A program made the translations under genes and the position numbers. 13,419 nucleotides of DNA. It comes from Sphingosinicella sp041621755 (GTDB lineage: Bacteria > Pseudomonadota > Alphaproteobacteria > Sphingomonadales > Sphingomonadaceae). The notes below the pieces were generated by a model. That model saw only the letters and a list, made by a program, of their open reading frames with translations. It was not told the origin of the DNA and searched no databases. The stretch lies in contig JBFKAE010000086.1 of assembly GCA_041621755.1 (NCBI GenBank), positions 1-13,419 of the forward strand, in the 5' to 3' direction. This document shows, in pieces, positions 13,034 to 13,419 of this stretch (the stretch's first letter is position 1; each line of letters begins with the position of its first letter).

Positions 13034-13419
13034 ATGATCCGACTGACCAATCTTGCCGATTATGCCGTGGTTGTCATGACCGCAGCCGCGCGTTCGCCCG
13101 GGCGACGCTTTTCGGCTGCAGAGATCGCCGCAGAAACCGGCGTGCCTGCACCAACGGCAGCCAAGCTTGCCGGTATATTATCGAAAGTCGGCCTGTTAAC
13201 GTCATCGCGTGGCGTGACAGGCGGTGTTGAACTTGGTCGAGCCGCAACAGAAATAAGCATTGCTGACATTGTCGAGGCCGTCGACGGTCCGATCGCCGTC
13301 ACCCAGTGCCTGCACGAGGGTAATCATGACTGCGCGCTTGAATCAAGCTGTGCGGTCAGGCCGCATTGGCCCGTTATCAATGGACGCATACGCGAAGCGC
13401 TCGTCGATGTGACGCTGGA
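13034..13419 (+). CDS. Rrf2-family Fe-S type regulator, SUF-system regulator-like (3' end outside window)
   Basis: The first 128 residues of a small winged-helix regulator. The N-terminus MIRLTNLADYAVVVM (1-15) is the standard Rrf2 start, followed by the recognition helix area APTAAKLAGILSKVGLL (39-55) and the wing SSRGVTGGVEL (57-67). Three cysteines at 92, 100 and 106 stand where IscR-type proteins bind a [2Fe-2S] cluster, then VRPHWPVIN (108-116), which is typical of SUF-system assembly regulators. Such proteins sense Fe-S status and repress the suf genes, so a sufBCDS operon is expected just beyond the right edge. ATG 13034 has only a weak ribosome site (CGGAAC, about 13025-13030). It has its own candidate promoter and operator upstream. 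Perhaps 20 to 35 residues are missing. Confidence 0.9.
   Translation, partial: MIRLTNLADYAVVVMTAAARSPGRRFSAAEIAAETGVPAPTAAKLAGILSKVGLLTSSRGVTGGVELGRAATEISIADIVEAVDGPIAVTQCLHEGNHDCALESSCAVRPHWPVINGRIREALVDVTL

Overview
The window reads as ordinary chromosome of an alphaproteobacterium, most likely a sphingomonad (Sphingomonadales). The reasons are the moderately high GC content with GC-rich third codon positions, the style of the PfkB-family 'adenosine kinase', the AraC regulator with its sphingomonad-like N-terminal domain, and the SUF-type Rrf2 regulator. The taxonomic call is a judgement from protein style, not from a search. I see no insertion sequence, phage gene, integrase, CRISPR array, tRNA or rRNA.

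Layout, left to right. (1) The C-terminal end of a HIT-family nucleotide hydrolase/transferase, then a sodium:solute symporter of the NSS (LeuT/MhsT) family, both on the + strand. (2) Two minus-strand genes, queG (epoxyqueuosine reductase, last step of tRNA queuosine synthesis) followed by a PfkB-family sugar/adenosine kinase. The kinase ends tail to tail with the symporter, with overlapping stop codons. (3) A divergent + strand pair, an ABC-2 exporter ATPase (NatA-like) and its permease (NatB-like), joined by an ATGA overlap. (4) A minus-strand block read from 11723 down to 6122: pyrD (class 2 dihydroorotate dehydrogenase), then a probable three-gene operon of a lipoprotein gamma-glutamyltransferase, a long-chain acyl-CoA synthetase-like ligase and an EamA/DMT exporter. 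The exporter stop overlaps the ABC permease stop. (5) A 403-base gene-free interval (11724-12126), which is the most interesting part of the window. It carries several dyads, a strong intrinsic terminator on the + strand and a long hairpin just before it. (6) An AraC-family regulator, and at the right edge the start of an Rrf2-family Fe-S-type regulator that probably heads a suf operon beyond the window.

How the genes work together: the block is mostly housekeeping (pyrimidine synthesis, queuosine, nucleoside phosphorylation, glutathione or gamma-glutamyl peptide turnover, fatty acid activation) with three transport systems. The clearest functional couplings are the ABC ATPase/permease pair, the ggt-ligase-DMT operon, and the Rrf2 gene with its upstream promoter/operator.

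The best candidate for something undescribed is the structured, terminated RNA at about 11871-12013, lying between divergent pyrD and araC. It is either a free-standing small RNA or a terminator-controlled leader of the AraC gene. A 7-base copy of the terminator's 5' arm sits in the predicted loop of the preceding hairpin, so an attenuation mechanism is possible but unproven.
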